Source: Paracoccaceae bacterium
GTDB lineage: Bacteria; Pseudomonadota; Alphaproteobacteria; Rhodobacterales; Rhodobacteraceae
Direction of reading: 5' to 3'
Assembly (NCBI GenBank): GCA_016938875.1
Contig: JAFGTV010000042.1
Span: 1-37,060 of the forward strand
Length of the DNA stretch: 37,060 nt
Part shown: positions 7,232-16,214 of the stretch, piece after piece
How positions within the stretch are numbered: position 1 is the first letter of the stretch
Layout: each line of letters starts with the position of its first letter
Notes under the pieces: generated by a model
What the model was told of the DNA's origin: nothing
What the model saw: only the letters and a program-made list of their open reading frames with translations
Database searches by the model: none
Program-made: the position numbers and the translations under genes

Positions 7232-7677
7232 AGCAGTGGCACGCACAGGCAGGCCGCGACGATCACCGTCAGCGGAATGCGCAGCGCCATCCACCAGGAC
7301 GGTGCCAGCCCGATCCGCCAATAGAACCCGTCCAGCAGCAGCAATCCGCCATAGCCCGCGATCAGCGCGATGATGCTGGTTTCTGCCCCGCCGCCGACCA
7401 TGAAGAACGCCCAAAGCGCAGGGATCACCGACAACGCATAAACGATCGAGGCACGCGCGCCCTCGGCCTTGGTGGCGAACCCCCACAGGATGCCGGACAT
7501 GAAGGCCAGGATGATCGTGCCATAAAAATTCAGCACGTAGACCCCCATGAAGCGCGGTCCCACGTTGGCCAGCGCAAAATCGAACAGCCCCGGCGACACG
7601 ACCGTGGCAGCCCCCCAAAGGAACGGGATCAGCCCGGCAAAGCCCAGAATCAAGGCGGAACGGGGAATATCTTTCAT
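7228..7677 (-). CDS. DUF3429 family small membrane protein
   Basis: The 149-residue protein is mostly hydrophobic, with about five membrane helices (for example ALILGFAGLIPFLWGAA, FYGTIILAFMSGILWGF, SIVYALSVIPALWAFFMV, IIALIAGYGGLLLL and LRIPLTVIVAACLCV). The composition, length and the FMSGILWGF segment fit DUF3429, a family of unknown function common in marine proteobacteria. The ATG at 7677 is preferred over an upstream in-frame start because the nine extra residues are hydrophilic and homologs begin near MKDIPRSA. Its stop overlaps the methyltransferase start. Confidence 0.75.
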   Translation of the reverse strand: MKDIPRSALILGFAGLIPFLWGAATVVSPGLFDFALANVGPRFMGVYVLNFYGTIILAFMSGILWGFATKAEGARASIVYALSVIPALWAFFMVGGGAETSIIALIAGYGGLLLLDGFYWRIGLAPSWWMALRIPLTVIVAACLCVPLL

Positions 7678-7747
7678 GGTCACTCCGGTGCAATGCGCAG
7701 GCAAGACCCCGCGACAGCGGCGGCCTGGCCGCGCGCGGGATGTCGGC

Positions 7748-8698
7748 TCAGGCCGTCTCGCGCACGATGCGCGGCAGGCGGAATTCGATGCTCTCGGTGG
7801 CGGTGACGACGGGTTCCACGGTCAGATCGTACCGTTCGCCAAAGGCGGCGATCACCTCATCGACCAGCACCTGTGGGGCCGAGGCGCCTGCGGTCAGACC
7901 CACGCGCGACACGCCCTCCAGGGCGCGCCAGTCGATGTCCGTGGCGCGTTGGATCAACTGGGAATAGTCGCAGCCCGCCGAGGCGCCGACCTCGACCAGG
8001 CGGCGCGAGTTCGACGAGTTCGGCGCGCCGATCACAAGGATCGCTTGCACCTTGGGCGCCAGCGCCTTGACCGCGCCCTGGCGGTTGGTGGTGGCGTAGC
8101 AGATGTCCTCTTTGTGCGGCCCCTCGATGTTGGGAAAGCGTGCCTCAAGTGCCGCAACCACGCCCTTGGTGTCGTCGATCGACAGGGTGGTCTGGGTGAT
8201 ATAGGCCAACTGGTCGGGATCGCGCACGGTCAGGTCGGCGACCTCTTCGGCGGTTTCGATCAGCAAAACCTCGCCCTCGGGCAACTGGCCCATCGTGCCG
8301 ATGGTTTCGGGGTGGCCGCGATGGCCGATCATCACCATCTGCTTGCCGTTCTCGTTATGGCGCGCGGCCTCCAGATGCACCTTGGACACCAGCGGGCAGG
8401 TCGCATCGACATAGATCATGTTGCGCCGCTCTGCCTCGTCCGGCACCGATTTCGGCACGCCGTGGGCGGAAAAGATCACCGGGCGGTCAACCGGGCATTC
8501 CGACAGTTCCTCTACAAAGACCGCACCCTTGTCGCGCAACCCGTCCACGACAAACTTGTTATGCACGATCTCGTGGCGAACATAGACCGGCGGCCCCCAT
8601 TTTTCCAACGCCATCTCGACGATCTTGATGGCCCGGTCGACACCGGCGCAAAAGCCGCGCGGCGCGGCAAGGTAGAGGGTAAGGGGGGGCTTGGTCAT
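7748..8698 (-). CDS. ispH: 4-hydroxy-3-methylbut-2-enyl diphosphate reductase
   Basis: The 316-residue iron-sulfur enzyme makes IPP and DMAPP in the last step of the MEP isoprenoid pathway. The three cluster-binding cysteines are visible: Cys17 in [11 protein letters not shown], Cys101 in [10 protein letters not shown] and Cys200 in [10 protein letters not shown]. Conserved substrate-binding histidines lie in HEIVHN and GHRGHPE, and the serine/asparagine pocket is in [12 protein letters not shown]. The ATG at 8698 follows AGGAG with 7-nt spacing; a start seven codons upstream lacks this. It lies downstream of the NYN gene on the same strand, separated by a long hairpin, so it may have its own promoter. 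Confidence 0.96.
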   Translation of the reverse strand: MTKPPLTLYLAAPRGFCAGVDRAIKIVEMALEKWGPPVYVRHEIVHNKFVVDGLRDKGAVFVEELSECPVDRPVIFSAHGVPKSVPDEAERRNMIYVDATCPLVSKVHLEAARHNENGKQMVMIGHRGHPETIGTMGQLPEGEVLLIETAEEVADLTVRDPDQLAYITQTTLSIDDTKGVVAALEARFPNIEGPHKEDICYATTNRQGAVKALAPKVQAILVIGAPNSSNSRRLVEVGASAGCDYSQLIQRATDIDWRALEGVSRVGLTAGASAPQVLVDEVIAAFGERYDLTVEPVVTATESIEFRLPRIVRETA

Positions 8699-8803
8699 GG
8701 CACATCTCCTGTTGGCCAAGAGGTAAGCCCAAGCAGGCCCCGCGTCCAGCCCCCGGACCGGCGGGGGCGTAGGCGCCGCGGCGCTGACGCGCGCGGCATA
8801 TCG

Positions 8804-8857
8804 CCCGGTCGGGACAGTCCTGGGCTGGCGCTGCGGGCCGGGACTGTCCCGGCCCGG
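8804..8857 (-). terminator. Long hairpin between the NYN gene and ispH
   Basis: CGGGACAGTCC (8810-8820) and GGACTGTCCCG (8841-8851) are a perfect 11-bp inverted repeat with a 20-nt loop. The stem extends to about 17 bp with one mismatch and one G-U pair. It starts about 4 nt after the NYN stop codon. It lacks a T run, so it could be a terminator or an mRNA 3'-end stabiliser. Confidence 0.5.
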
Positions 8858-8861
8858 CGGG

Positions 8862-9434
8862 TCAATCGTTTTCGGCGTAGGCGTCCTGGGGTTCGGGGCG
8901 CGGTTCGCGCGGGGGGCGGCCGATGACCTCTTTCAACTCGTCCAGCTCGATGAAGTTGTCGGCCTGGCGGCGCAGTTCGTCCGCGATCATCGGCGGCTGG
9001 CTGCGGATCGTGGACACGACCGACACCCGGACCCCCTGACGTTGCAGGCTCTCGACCAGCGGACGGAAATCGCCGTCGCCCGAGAACAGCACGATGTGAT
9101 CGACCCGCGGCGCCAATTCCATGGCGTCAACGGCCAGTTCGATATCCATGTTGCCCTTGACCTTGCGCCGACCCTGGCTGTCGGTGAATTCCTTGGCCGG
9201 CTTCGTCACCATGGTAAAGCCGTTGTAGTTCAGCCAGTCCACCAGCGGCCGGATCGGGGAATAGTCGTCATTCTCCAGCAGGGCGGTGTAGTAAAAGGCG
9301 CGCAACAGCTTGCCACGGCGCAGAAATTCCTGGCGCAGCAACTTGTAGTCGATATCGAAACCCAGGGACTTGGCGGCAGCGTAAAGGTTTGAGCCGTCAA
9401 TAAAGAGAGCCAGACGGTCATCTCTGTAAAACAT
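8862..9434 (-). CDS. NYN-domain (LabA/PIN-like) protein
   Basis: The 190-residue protein has a PIN-like NYN fold, predicted to be a metal-dependent RNase or RNA-processing factor. The acidic site is complete: Asp13 in [11 protein letters not shown], Asp97/Glu99 and Asp103 in [12 protein letters not shown], and Asp120/Asp122 in [13 protein letters not shown]. These match the LabA/DUF88 group. The C-terminus ([15 protein letters not shown]) is charged and probably disordered. The ATG at 9434 has GGAAGGA about 10 nt upstream; a TTG 11 codons earlier is unlikely. It is divergent from folK and sits upstream of ispH on the same strand. The RNA target is unknown. Confidence 0.88.
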   Translation of the reverse strand: MFYRDDRLALFIDGSNLYAAAKSLGFDIDYKLLRQEFLRRGKLLRAFYYTALLENDDYSPIRPLVDWLNYNGFTMVTKPAKEFTDSQGRRKVKGNMDIELAVDAMELAPRVDHIVLFSGDGDFRPLVESLQRQGVRVSVVSTIRSQPPMIADELRRQADNFIELDELKEVIGRPPREPRPEPQDAYAEND

Positions 9435-9557
9435 GTTTCGGAATCCTTCCGGAATTGAGATCCGCAACAGGATGGGGATGAGTGGTCGGAAAAATGCGTG
9501 ACACTGGCAATACAGAGCGCTGCGGAGTTATGCTGCGAAACCTAAGGATACAGCCGG

Positions 9558-10196
9558 ATGCCGCAATCGAGAAATTTTCCCGAACCTGAGCCAAAAGGAC
9601 ATGTTGCGCTGGGTGCTAACGTCGCGTCACCCGCCGGAACGCCCGATTGCACCCTGGTTGCCGCGCTCGAAGAGTTGGCGCGCGGCCCGATTCGAATCAC
9701 CCGGATCAGCCGGTTCTATCGCACCCCCTGCATGCCGGCGGGGGCCGGTCCCGATTTCGTCAACGCGGTGGTCGGGATCGAAACCGGCCTGGATCCGGAC
9801 GCGGTGCTGGACCGGCTGCATGCCATCGAGGCGATGTTCGGCCGGACCCGGGGCGCGCGCTGGTCGGCGCGCACGCTGGACCTGGACCTGCTGGATCTGG
9901 GCGGGCTGATCCGGCCCGATGCCGACACCCAGACCGCTTGGCGCGAGCTGCCGCCCGAGGTTCAGGCCCGCGACGCGCCCGAGCGACTGATCCTGCCGCA
10001 TCCGCGGCTTCAGGACCGTGCATTCGTGCTGGTTCCCCTGGCCGAAATCGCGCCCGATTGGCGCCATCCGATTCTCGGGATCACCGCGCAAGAGATGCTT
10101 GCGGCCCTGCCAGAGGATGAAAAGGCCGCGATTTGCCCGATTTCGGGGGGGTGTGCCGGGGTTTCCTCCCTTGTCAAGGGCTTTGAGACCCAATAG
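9558..10196 (+). CDS. folK: 2-amino-4-hydroxy-6-hydroxymethyldihydropteridine diphosphokinase
   Basis: The 212-residue HPPK transfers pyrophosphate from ATP to the pterin in folate synthesis. Family motifs are in order: [13 protein letters not shown] at the start, [48 protein letters not shown] (the ATP/Mg-binding R-x-x-R-x-x-x-R-x-x-D-x-D) and [21 protein letters not shown]. It is longer than E. coli FolK (about 160 residues), mainly through an insert around residues 120-142 and a C-terminal tail. AAGGA lies 9 nt before the ATG. A promoter for rpoZ overlaps its stop codon. Confidence 0.94.
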   Translation: MPQSRNFPEPEPKGHVALGANVASPAGTPDCTLVAALEELARGPIRITRISRFYRTPCMPAGAGPDFVNAVVGIETGLDPDAVLDRLHAIEAMFGRTRGARWSARTLDLDLLDLGGLIRPDADTQTAWRELPPEVQARDAPERLILPHPRLQDRAFVLVPLAEIAPDWRHPILGITAQEMLAALPEDEKAAICPISGGCAGVSSLVKGFETQ

Positions 10197-10199
10197 AAA
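10171..10199 (+). promoter_or_regulatory. Candidate promoter for rpoZ and the downstream run
   Basis: TTGTCA (10171-10176), a 17-nt spacer and TAGAAA (10194-10199) match sigma-70-type hexamers 5/6 and 4/6 with ideal spacing. The -10 overlaps the folK stop codon, 34 nt before the rpoZ ATG. Confidence 0.5.
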
Positions 10200-10233
10200 G
10201 ACGCTTCAACCTCCAAACGGATCGGAGTTCTCC

Positions 10234-10587
10234 ATGGCCCGCGTGACGGTAGAAGATTGCGTTGATAAGGTTCCCAACCGGTTTGAACTGGTTATGTTGG
10301 CCGCCCACCGCGCACGCGAGATCACCGCGGGTGGCGCGCTGACCATTGATCGCGACAACGACAAGAACCCCGTCGTGGCCCTGCGCGAGATCGCCGAGGA
10401 AACCCAGTCCGCCGACGATCTGCGCGAGCGTATGATCGAGGCGCACCAGACCCAGATCGAGGTCGATGAGCCCGAAGAGGACTCGATGGCCCTGCTGATG
10501 GGCGGCGAGCCGGACAAGCCCTCGGATGACGACATGTCCGAGGAAAAGCTGCTTCGCGCCCTGATGGAAGCGCAGGGGCAGAAATAA
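10234..10587 (+). CDS. rpoZ: RNA polymerase omega subunit
   Basis: The 117-residue omega subunit supports assembly of RNA polymerase by folding beta-prime, and it forms part of a ppGpp-binding site in proteobacteria. The start [30 protein letters not shown] is the standard omega signature. The second half is an acidic tail ([16 protein letters not shown] to the end), typical of alphaproteobacterial omegas. A CGGAG lies before the ATG at 10234. The gene is directly followed by the ppGpp synthetase/hydrolase rsh, a conserved pairing that links the alarmone with its RNA polymerase target. Confidence 0.96.
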   Translation: MARVTVEDCVDKVPNRFELVMLAAHRAREITAGGALTIDRDNDKNPVVALREIAEETQSADDLRERMIEAHQTQIEVDEPEEDSMALLMGGEPDKPSDDDMSEEKLLRALMEAQGQK

Positions 10588-10624
10588 GGGCGCCGTTGCG
10601 TCCCCTGAAAGGTTTGCGGACCAG

Positions 10625-12745
10625 ATGATCGACGTCGAAGACCTGATCTCGTTGGTCCGCAACTACAATCCCCGAACAGATGCTGACCTGATCCGCCGCG
10701 CCTATGCCTATGGGCGCGAGATGCATGCCGGGCAATATCGCCGGTCGGGCGAGGAATATTTCACCCACCCCGTCGCCGTCGCCGCCATCCTGACCCAACA
10801 GCGGTTGGATGACGCCACCATCGTGACCGCGCTGTTGCACGACACGATCGAGGACACGAAATCCACCTTTGACGAGATCGAGCGCCTGTTCGGCCGCGAA
10901 ATCGCAGAGCTGACCGATGGCGTGACCAAGCTGACCAACCTTCAGCTTTCGTCCTCGGAAACCAAGCAGGCCGAGAACTTTCGCAAGCTCTTCATGGCGA
11001 TGTCCAAGGATCTGCGGGTGATCTTGGTGAAACTGGCCGACCGGCTGCACAACATGCGCACGATCAAGTCGCTGCCGCTGGAAAAGCAGGCCCGCAAGAG
11101 CCAGGAAACCATGGACATCTTTGCCCCGCTGGCCGGGCGCATGGGCATGCAGTGGATGCGCGAAGAGCTGGAGGATCTGGGCTTTCGCGTGCTCAACCCC
11201 GAGGCACGCAGTTCCATCATCCGCCGCTTTATCACGCTGCAACGTGAAACCGGCGACGTGATCCAGAAGATCACCCAGGATATCCGCACCGAATTGGCGC
11301 GTGAGGGCGTCACCGCCGACGTGTTCGGCCGCGCCAAGAAACCCTATTCGATCTGGCGCAAGATGGAGGAGAAAGAACAGGGCTTTTCGCGCCTGTCCGA
11401 CATCTATGGCTTTCGCGTCATCACCGAGAGCGAGGGCGACTGCTATCGCGTGCTGGGCACCATACACCGCCGCTGGCGTGCCGTGCCGGGGCGGTTCAAG
11501 GATTACATCAGCCAGCCCAAGTCAAACGGCTATCGCTCGATCCAGACCACGGTGTCGGGGCGCGATGGCAAGCGGGTCGAGGTGCAGATCCGCACCCGCC
11601 AGATGCACGAGGTCGCCGAGGCCGGCGTTGCCGCGCACTGGTCTTACCGCGACGGCGTGCGGGCCGAGAACCCGTTTGCCGTGGATCCGGCGAAATGGCT
11701 GGCCGCGCTGACCGAACGCTTTGAGAATGCCGAGGACCACGGCGAGTTCCTGGAACACGTCAAGATGGAGATGTATTCCGACCAGGTGTTCTGCTTTACC
11801 CCAAAGGGGGATGTGGTCAAGTTGCCGCGCGGGGCGACGCCGCTGGATTACGCCTATGCGATCCATACGCGCATCGGCAACAGCTGCGTCGGGGCCAAGG
11901 TGGACGGCATCCGCGTGCCGCTGTGGACCCGCCTGAAAAACGGCCAGTCGGTTGAAATCATCACCGCCGAGGGTCAGCGCCCCCAGGGCACCTGGATCGA
12001 CATCGTGGTGACGGGACGGGCCAAGGCCTCGATCCGCAAATCGCTGCGCGAAGAGGACCGCGAACGCTATATCAAGCTGGGCCGGGAACTGGCCCGCGTG
12101 GCGTTCGATCACGTCGGCAAAAAGGCCAGCGACAAGGCGTTGAAAACCGCCGCCAAGAGCTTTGGCCTGAGCGATGGTGCGGAACTGTTGGCGCGTCTTG
12201 GCAGTGCCGAGTTGCGCGCCCAGGACGTGGTAGAGGCGCTTTATCCCGAACTGGCCAGCAGCAGCGGCGACGAGATCGACGCCGCGCGCGCCGTCGTGGG
12301 CCTGTCGCCCGAGCAATCCTTTACCCGCGCACCGTGCTGCCAGCCGGTCCCGGGCGAGCGGATCGTGGGCATCACCTATCGCGGCCGCGGCGTGGTGGTG
12401 CATGCCATCGACTGCCCCGTGCTGGCGAAATACGAGGATCAACCGGACCGGTGGGTCGATCTGCAATGGCATTCGGGCAAGCACCCGCTGGCCAGCACGG
12501 TCGGCCTGAACGTCACCATTCGCAATGACGCGGGGGTTCTGGGTCGTATCTGCACGTTGATCGGTGAGCAGAAGGCAAATATTTCCGACATGGTTTTCGT
12601 CGATAAAAAGCCCGATTTTTACCGTCTATTGATTCAGGTCGACCTGCGCGATGTCGAGCATTTGCACAATGTCATGACCGCGCTTGAAGCTGACAGCGAC
12701 GTGGCCGAGATAGAACGGTTCCGTGACCCCGAGCGCGACATCTGA
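10625..12745 (+). CDS. rsh: Bifunctional (p)ppGpp synthetase/hydrolase
   Basis: The 706-residue RelA/SpoT homolog makes and degrades (p)ppGpp. The N-terminal hydrolase domain has an intact HD motif (HDTIED, His72-Asp73, plus His48). The synthetase domain follows at about residues 240-340, with YSIWRKMEEK and the G-loop KSNGYRSIQTT (Tyr303). The TGS domain spans about 382-445, the conserved CC region is at about 571 (RAPCCQPVPGE), and the ACT domain ends the protein (about 630-706). Both active sites look intact, as expected for the single Rsh enzyme of most alphaproteobacteria. It lies 37 bp after rpoZ. The Shine-Dalgarno is weak, so it may depend on upstream translation. Confidence 0.96.
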   Translation: MIDVEDLISLVRNYNPRTDADLIRRAYAYGREMHAGQYRRSGEEYFTHPVAVAAILTQQRLDDATIVTALLHDTIEDTKSTFDEIERLFGREIAELTDGVTKLTNLQLSSSETKQAENFRKLFMAMSKDLRVILVKLADRLHNMRTIKSLPLEKQARKSQETMDIFAPLAGRMGMQWMREELEDLGFRVLNPEARSSIIRRFITLQRETGDVIQKITQDIRTELAREGVTADVFGRAKKPYSIWRKMEEKEQGFSRLSDIYGFRVITESEGDCYRVLGTIHRRWRAVPGRFKDYISQPKSNGYRSIQTTVSGRDGKRVEVQIRTRQMHEVAEAGVAAHWSYRDGVRAENPFAVDPAKWLAALTERFENAEDHGEFLEHVKMEMYSDQVFCFTPKGDVVKLPRGATPLDYAYAIHTRIGNSCVGAKVDGIRVPLWTRLKNGQSVEIITAEGQRPQGTWIDIVVTGRAKASIRKSLREEDRERYIKLGRELARVAFDHVGKKASDKALKTAAKSFGLSDGAELLARLGSAELRAQDVVEALYPELASSSGDEIDAARAVVGLSPEQSFTRAPCCQPVPGERIVGITYRGRGVVVHAIDCPVLAKYEDQPDRWVDLQWHSGKHPLASTVGLNVTIRNDAGVLGRICTLIGEQKANISDMVFVDKKPDFYRLLIQVDLRDVEHLHNVMTALEADSDVAEIERFRDPERDI

Positions 12746-12773
12746 GGCGCGCCCGACACAAAGGATGACCCGC

Positions 12774-13418
12774 TTGGTGTTCAAGCGCCGCGACAAACGA
12801 AAGCTGGGCCAGATCGTTCTGGACAGCGTCTATCCGCGTGGCGGGTGGGGGCGGGCGTTTTATTACATCACGCACCGGGTGCGCCGCCTGCCCGACAGCC
12901 CGCAAAAGATCGCGCGTGGCGTCTTTGCGGGCGTTTTCACCGCGTTTACCCCGCTTTTCGGGCTGCATTTCGTGATCGCGGGCCTGCTGGCCAAGCTGAT
13001 GCGCGGCAACATCCTGGCCGCCCTGTTGGCGACGTTTTTCGGCAACCCGCTGACCTATGTCCCGATCGGGGCGATCTCTTTGAAAACCGGGCATTTCCTG
13101 CTGGGGGTCGAGTTTGACGAGACGATGAACACCACCTTTCTGGGCAAGTTCGCGGGGGCGGCGGCGGACCTCAAGGATAACCTCTTGGCGCTGTTCACCG
13201 ACGATCAGGCGAACTGGGCCAAGCTGGCGCAGTTTTACCACGAGGTGTTTCTGCCCTACATGGTCGGCGGCATCATTCCCGGCCTGATCGCCGGGCTGGT
13301 GGCCTATTACCTGAGCGTGCCGCTGATCGCGGCCTATCAGAACCGCCGCAAGGGGCGGTTGAAACAGAAACTGGCCGAGCTGCGCCGAAAGGCGGCCAAG
13401 GCAGAGGACCGGCGCTGA
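12774..13418 (+). CDS. DUF2062 domain protein
   Basis: The predicted protein has 214 residues and is membrane-associated. It starts with a basic stretch (FKRRDKRK), then SPQKIARGVFAGVFTAFTPLFGLHFVIAGLLAKLMRGNILAAL with the DUF2062 signature around GNPLTYVPIGAISLKTG, and ends with a second hydrophobic segment and a basic tail. Function is unknown. I favour the TTG at 12774, since AAGGA lies 8 nt upstream and the product begins MVFKRRDKR, as I recall for homologs. An ATG at 12765 overlaps that AAGGA, and a GTG at 12723 lies inside rsh. It is the only gene of unknown role between rsh and pdxJ. Confidence 0.82.
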   Translation: MVFKRRDKRKLGQIVLDSVYPRGGWGRAFYYITHRVRRLPDSPQKIARGVFAGVFTAFTPLFGLHFVIAGLLAKLMRGNILAALLATFFGNPLTYVPIGAISLKTGHFLLGVEFDETMNTTFLGKFAGAAADLKDNLLALFTDDQANWAKLAQFYHEVFLPYMVGGIIPGLIAGLVAYYLSVPLIAAYQNRRKGRLKQKLAELRRKAAKAEDRR

Positions 13419-13439
13419 GGCCGGCGAAAGGGTAAGACG

Positions 13440-14192
13440 ATGGCGGCGGCACAAACGACCCTGCGGCTAGGGGTGAATATCGACCACGTGGCCACCGTGC
13501 GCAACGCGCGCGGCTCGGCCTATCCCGACCCGCTGCGTGCGGCGAAACTGGCCGAAGAGGCCGGCGCCGATGGCATCACCGCGCATCTGCGCGAGGATCG
13601 GCGGCATATCTCGGATGCCGATATCGATGCGCTGATGGCCGAATTGCGCGTGCCGTTGAACCTGGAAATGGCCGCCACCGCCGAAATGCAGTCCATCGCG
13701 CTGCGCCACAAACCGCATGCGGTCTGCCTGGTCCCCGAAAAGCGCGAGGAACGCACGACCGAGGGCGGGCTGGAGGTGGCCAAGGACGAAAACCGCCTGG
13801 CCCATTTCATCGCCCCCCTGCGCGAGGCCGGGTGCCGGGTGTCGATCTTTGTCGCCGCCGACCAGCCCCAGGTCGAGGCCGCCGCGCGGATCGGGGCGGC
13901 GGTGGTCGAACTGCACACCGGCGCCTATTGCGACCTGCACGCCGAGGGCCGGTTCGCCGAACGCGACGCGGAACTGGAACGCCTGCGCGACATGGCGGCC
14001 CTGGCCCATGATCTGGGCCTGGAGGTGCATGCCGGTCACGGGCTGACCTATGACACGGTGCAGCCCATCGCGGCCTTTCCCCAGATCATGGAACTCAACA
14101 TCGGGCATTTCCTGATTGGCGAGGCGATCTTTCGCGGGCTGGGGCCGGCCATTGCCGAAATGCGCCGCCTGATGGACGAGGTGCGCGGATGA
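13440..14192 (+). CDS. pdxJ: Pyridoxine 5'-phosphate synthase
   Basis: The 250-residue TIM-barrel enzyme condenses 1-deoxyxylulose 5-phosphate with 3-amino-2-oxopropyl phosphate to give pyridoxine 5'-phosphate (vitamin B6). Signatures are [22 protein letters not shown] at the start, [41 protein letters not shown] and [17 protein letters not shown], with the catalytic His/Glu/His set in these segments. The end [15 protein letters not shown] is the phosphate-binding part. It lies 21 bp after the DUF2062 gene. Its TGA overlaps the first ATG of a short open frame that leads into acpS. Confidence 0.96.
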   Translation: MAAAQTTLRLGVNIDHVATVRNARGSAYPDPLRAAKLAEEAGADGITAHLREDRRHISDADIDALMAELRVPLNLEMAATAEMQSIALRHKPHAVCLVPEKREERTTEGGLEVAKDENRLAHFIAPLREAGCRVSIFVAADQPQVEAAARIGAAVVELHTGAYCDLHAEGRFAERDAELERLRDMAALAHDLGLEVHAGHGLTYDTVQPIAAFPQIMELNIGHFLIGEAIFRGLGPAIAEMRRLMDEVRG

Positions 14193-14245
14193 TGCGTTCG
14201 GGTGTGCGCGGTGCGCCGCGCCGTGGGCAGCGGGGCCCCCGATGA
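14189..14245 (+). CDS. 18-codon mini-ORF bridging pdxJ and acpS
   Basis: This frame starts with ATGATG overlapping the pdxJ stop (ATGA) and ends in a TGA overlapping the acpS start (ATGA). It encodes [18 protein letters not shown], a very basic peptide. It most likely serves translational coupling across the 49-nt gap and has no evident product function. Whether it is translated is inference. Confidence 0.3.
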   Translation: MMRSGVRGAPRRGQRGPR

Positions 14246-14643
14246 TCCTGGGCATCGGCACCGATCTGGCCAATATCGAGCGCATCGCCGGAACGCTGGA
14301 GAAATTCGGCGACCGGTTCCGCAACCGGGTGTTCACCGAGATCGAACAGCGCAAGGCAGAGCGGCGCGCCGATACGCCGGGCACCTATGCCAAGCGTTGG
14401 GCCGCCAAGGAAGCCTGCTCCAAGGCGCTGGGCACGGGGCTGCGCATGGGGATCGCGTGGAAGGATATGGCCGTGTCGAACATCGAGACCGGCCAGCCGG
14501 TGATGCAGGTGACCGGCTGGGCCGCAGAGCGGCTGGCCCAGATGACCCCGCCGGGCCACGAGGCGATCATCCACGTCACGCTGACCGACGATCACCCGTG
14601 GGCGCAGGCCTTCGTGGTGATCGAGGCGCGCCCCTGCGCCTAA
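14242..14643 (+). CDS. acpS: Holo-[acyl-carrier-protein] synthase
   Basis: The 133-residue enzyme transfers 4'-phosphopantetheine from CoA to acyl carrier protein. The Mg-binding residues are Asp8 in [12 protein letters not shown] and Glu57 in [14 protein letters not shown], both in canonical context. The length is typical. The usual Shine-Dalgarno is missing: only a CGGGG lies upstream, followed by a C run. Translation may therefore rely on the overlapping mini-ORF. A hairpin and a possible promoter follow before lepB. Confidence 0.95.
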   Translation: MILGIGTDLANIERIAGTLEKFGDRFRNRVFTEIEQRKAERRADTPGTYAKRWAAKEACSKALGTGLRMGIAWKDMAVSNIETGQPVMQVTGWAAERLAQMTPPGHEAIIHVTLTDDHPWAQAFVVIEARPCA

Positions 14644-14667
14644 AGGCGCCAAGGGCGGGGCGTCGCC

Positions 14668-14696
14668 TTGACAGCCCCACCCGGCCCCCGCATGAA
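14668..14696 (+). promoter_or_regulatory. Candidate lepB promoter with a perfect -35
   Basis: TTGACA (14668-14673) is a consensus -35. With a 17-nt spacer the -10 is CATGAA (14691-14696), a 3/6 match that falls in the loop of the next hairpin. Confidence 0.35.
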
Positions 14697-14704
14697 GCGG
14701 GGGC
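14684..14704 (+). terminator. Hairpin between acpS and lepB
   Basis: GCCCCCGC (14684-14691) and GCGGGGGC (14697-14704) form a perfect 8-bp stem with an ATGAA loop, followed by ATTTGC. It could be a partial terminator or attenuator inside the gene run. Confidence 0.45.
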
Positions 14705-14728
14705 ATTTGCAAAGGCAGGATCGTACAG

Positions 14729-15520
14729 ATGGCGAAGACAGGCACGAAAAAGGATGGCGGCATCGCAGAGACGATCAAGACGATCGTCTGGGCCCTGCTG
14801 ATCGCCGGCGTTTTCCGCACGCTGTTCTTTCAGCCGTTCTGGATTCCCTCTGGCTCTATGAAAGATACGCTGCTGATTGGCGATTTCCTGTTCGTCAACA
14901 AGATGGCCTATGGCTATTCGCGCTATTCGTGTCCCTTCGCGATGTGCCCGATCACCGGGCGCATCCTGGGATCGGACCCCGAACGCGGCGATGTCGTGGT
15001 TTTCCGCCATCCGGTCAACGGGTCAGACTTTATCAAGCGGCTGATCGGCCTGCCCGGTGATACGATCCAGATGAAGGACGGGGTGCTGCATATCAACGGC
15101 CAGCCCGTCGGGCTGACGCCGGCCGGCCAGTTCGAGGAACCCTATCAACGCCAGGGCCCCATGGGCTATTATCCGCAGTGCGAGAATGCCCCGGTGGGCG
15201 AGGGCGGCTCCTGCACCAAAACGCGCGCTGTCGAAACGTTGCCGGGGGGAAGGTCGCATGACATCCTGAACATCCGTGATGGGTTCTTCTCGGACAACAC
15301 GCCGGTGTTTACCGTGCCCGATGGCCAGTATTTCTTTATGGGCGACAACCGCGACAACAGCCAGGACAGCCGCTATGCGCGCTCCAACGGGGGGGTGGGT
15401 TTCGTGCCGGTGGAATATCTGATCGGTCGGGCGGACCGGATCATGTTCTCGGCCGCGGGGCGGTCGCTGTTCTTTGTGTGGACCTGGCGGGCGGATCGTT
15501 TCTTCAAGGCGGTCGAGTAG
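14729..15520 (+). CDS. lepB: Signal peptidase I
   Basis: The 263-residue inner-membrane serine protease removes signal peptides from exported proteins. One N-terminal membrane segment spans about residues 16-35. The nucleophile is Ser43 in [14 protein letters not shown] and the general base is Lys103 in [13 protein letters not shown]; box E is [11 protein letters not shown]. Two periplasmic cysteine pairs are visible (Cys68/Cys73 in SCPFAMCP and Cys151/Cys162), possible disulfides. It sits between acpS and rnc, the common order in alphaproteobacteria. AGG-rich sequence precedes the ATG. Confidence 0.96.
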   Translation: MAKTGTKKDGGIAETIKTIVWALLIAGVFRTLFFQPFWIPSGSMKDTLLIGDFLFVNKMAYGYSRYSCPFAMCPITGRILGSDPERGDVVVFRHPVNGSDFIKRLIGLPGDTIQMKDGVLHINGQPVGLTPAGQFEEPYQRQGPMGYYPQCENAPVGEGGSCTKTRAVETLPGGRSHDILNIRDGFFSDNTPVFTVPDGQYFFMGDNRDNSQDSRYARSNGGVGFVPVEYLIGRADRIMFSAAGRSLFFVWTWRADRFFKAVE

Positions 15521-15524
15521 GCAC

Positions 15525-16214
15525 GTGAAACTCTCTGTTGAACTTGCCGCATTTGCACGGCGCGTGGGCCATACGTTTTCCCAGCCCGATTATCTGGTCT
15601 GTGCGCTGACCCATTCCTCGCTGTCCAGCCCGACACGGCCGGACAACCAGCGGCTGGAGTTCCTGGGCGACCGGGTGCTGGGCCTGGTGATGGCAGAGGC
15701 CCTCTTGGCCGCCGATAAAACGGCGTCGGAGGGGCAGCTTGCGCCGCGTTTCAACGCGCTGGTCCGGCGCGAAACCTGCGCGGATGTCGCGCGCGAGATC
15801 GGCATTGGCGATGTGCTGAAACTCGGACGCTCCGAGATGATGTCGGGTGGGCGGCGCAAGGAGGCGCTGCTGGCGGACGCGATGGAGGCAGTGATCGCCG
15901 CGGTCTATCAGGATGCCGGGTTCGATGCCGCGCGGGCGATGATCCTGCGGCTGTGGGGGGCGCGCATCGGTGCGGTGGAACCCGACGCCCGCGACGCCAA
16001 GACCGCATTGCAGGAATGGGCCCAGGCGCGCGGCCTGCAACCGCCGCGCTATGTCGAGGTTGCGCGCGAGGGGCCCGATCACGCCCCGACATTCACCATC
16101 GCCGCGCGGCTGGACAACGGCGCCGAGGAACGCGCCACCGCCGGGGCGAAACGCCAGGCGGAACAGGCCGCGGCACGCGCGCTTTTGGAACGGATGGAGA
16201 TGGGCGATGACTGA
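15525..16214 (+). CDS. rnc: Ribonuclease III
   Basis: The 229-residue enzyme cuts double-stranded RNA in rRNA and mRNA processing. The signature [12 protein letters not shown] (residues 41-52) includes Glu45 and Asp49; Asp118 and Glu121 in [14 protein letters not shown] complete the metal site. A double-stranded RNA-binding domain occupies about 156-222 ([14 protein letters not shown] to the [19 protein letters not shown] end). The start is the GTG at 15525, 4 nt after the lepB stop; a longer in-frame start at 15474 lies inside lepB and is rejected. Its last 8 nt overlap era. Confidence 0.95.
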   Translation: MKLSVELAAFARRVGHTFSQPDYLVCALTHSSLSSPTRPDNQRLEFLGDRVLGLVMAEALLAADKTASEGQLAPRFNALVRRETCADVAREIGIGDVLKLGRSEMMSGGRRKEALLADAMEAVIAAVYQDAGFDAARAMILRLWGARIGAVEPDARDAKTALQEWAQARGLQPPRYVEVAREGPDHAPTFTIAARLDNGAEERATAGAKRQAEQAAARALLERMEMGDD

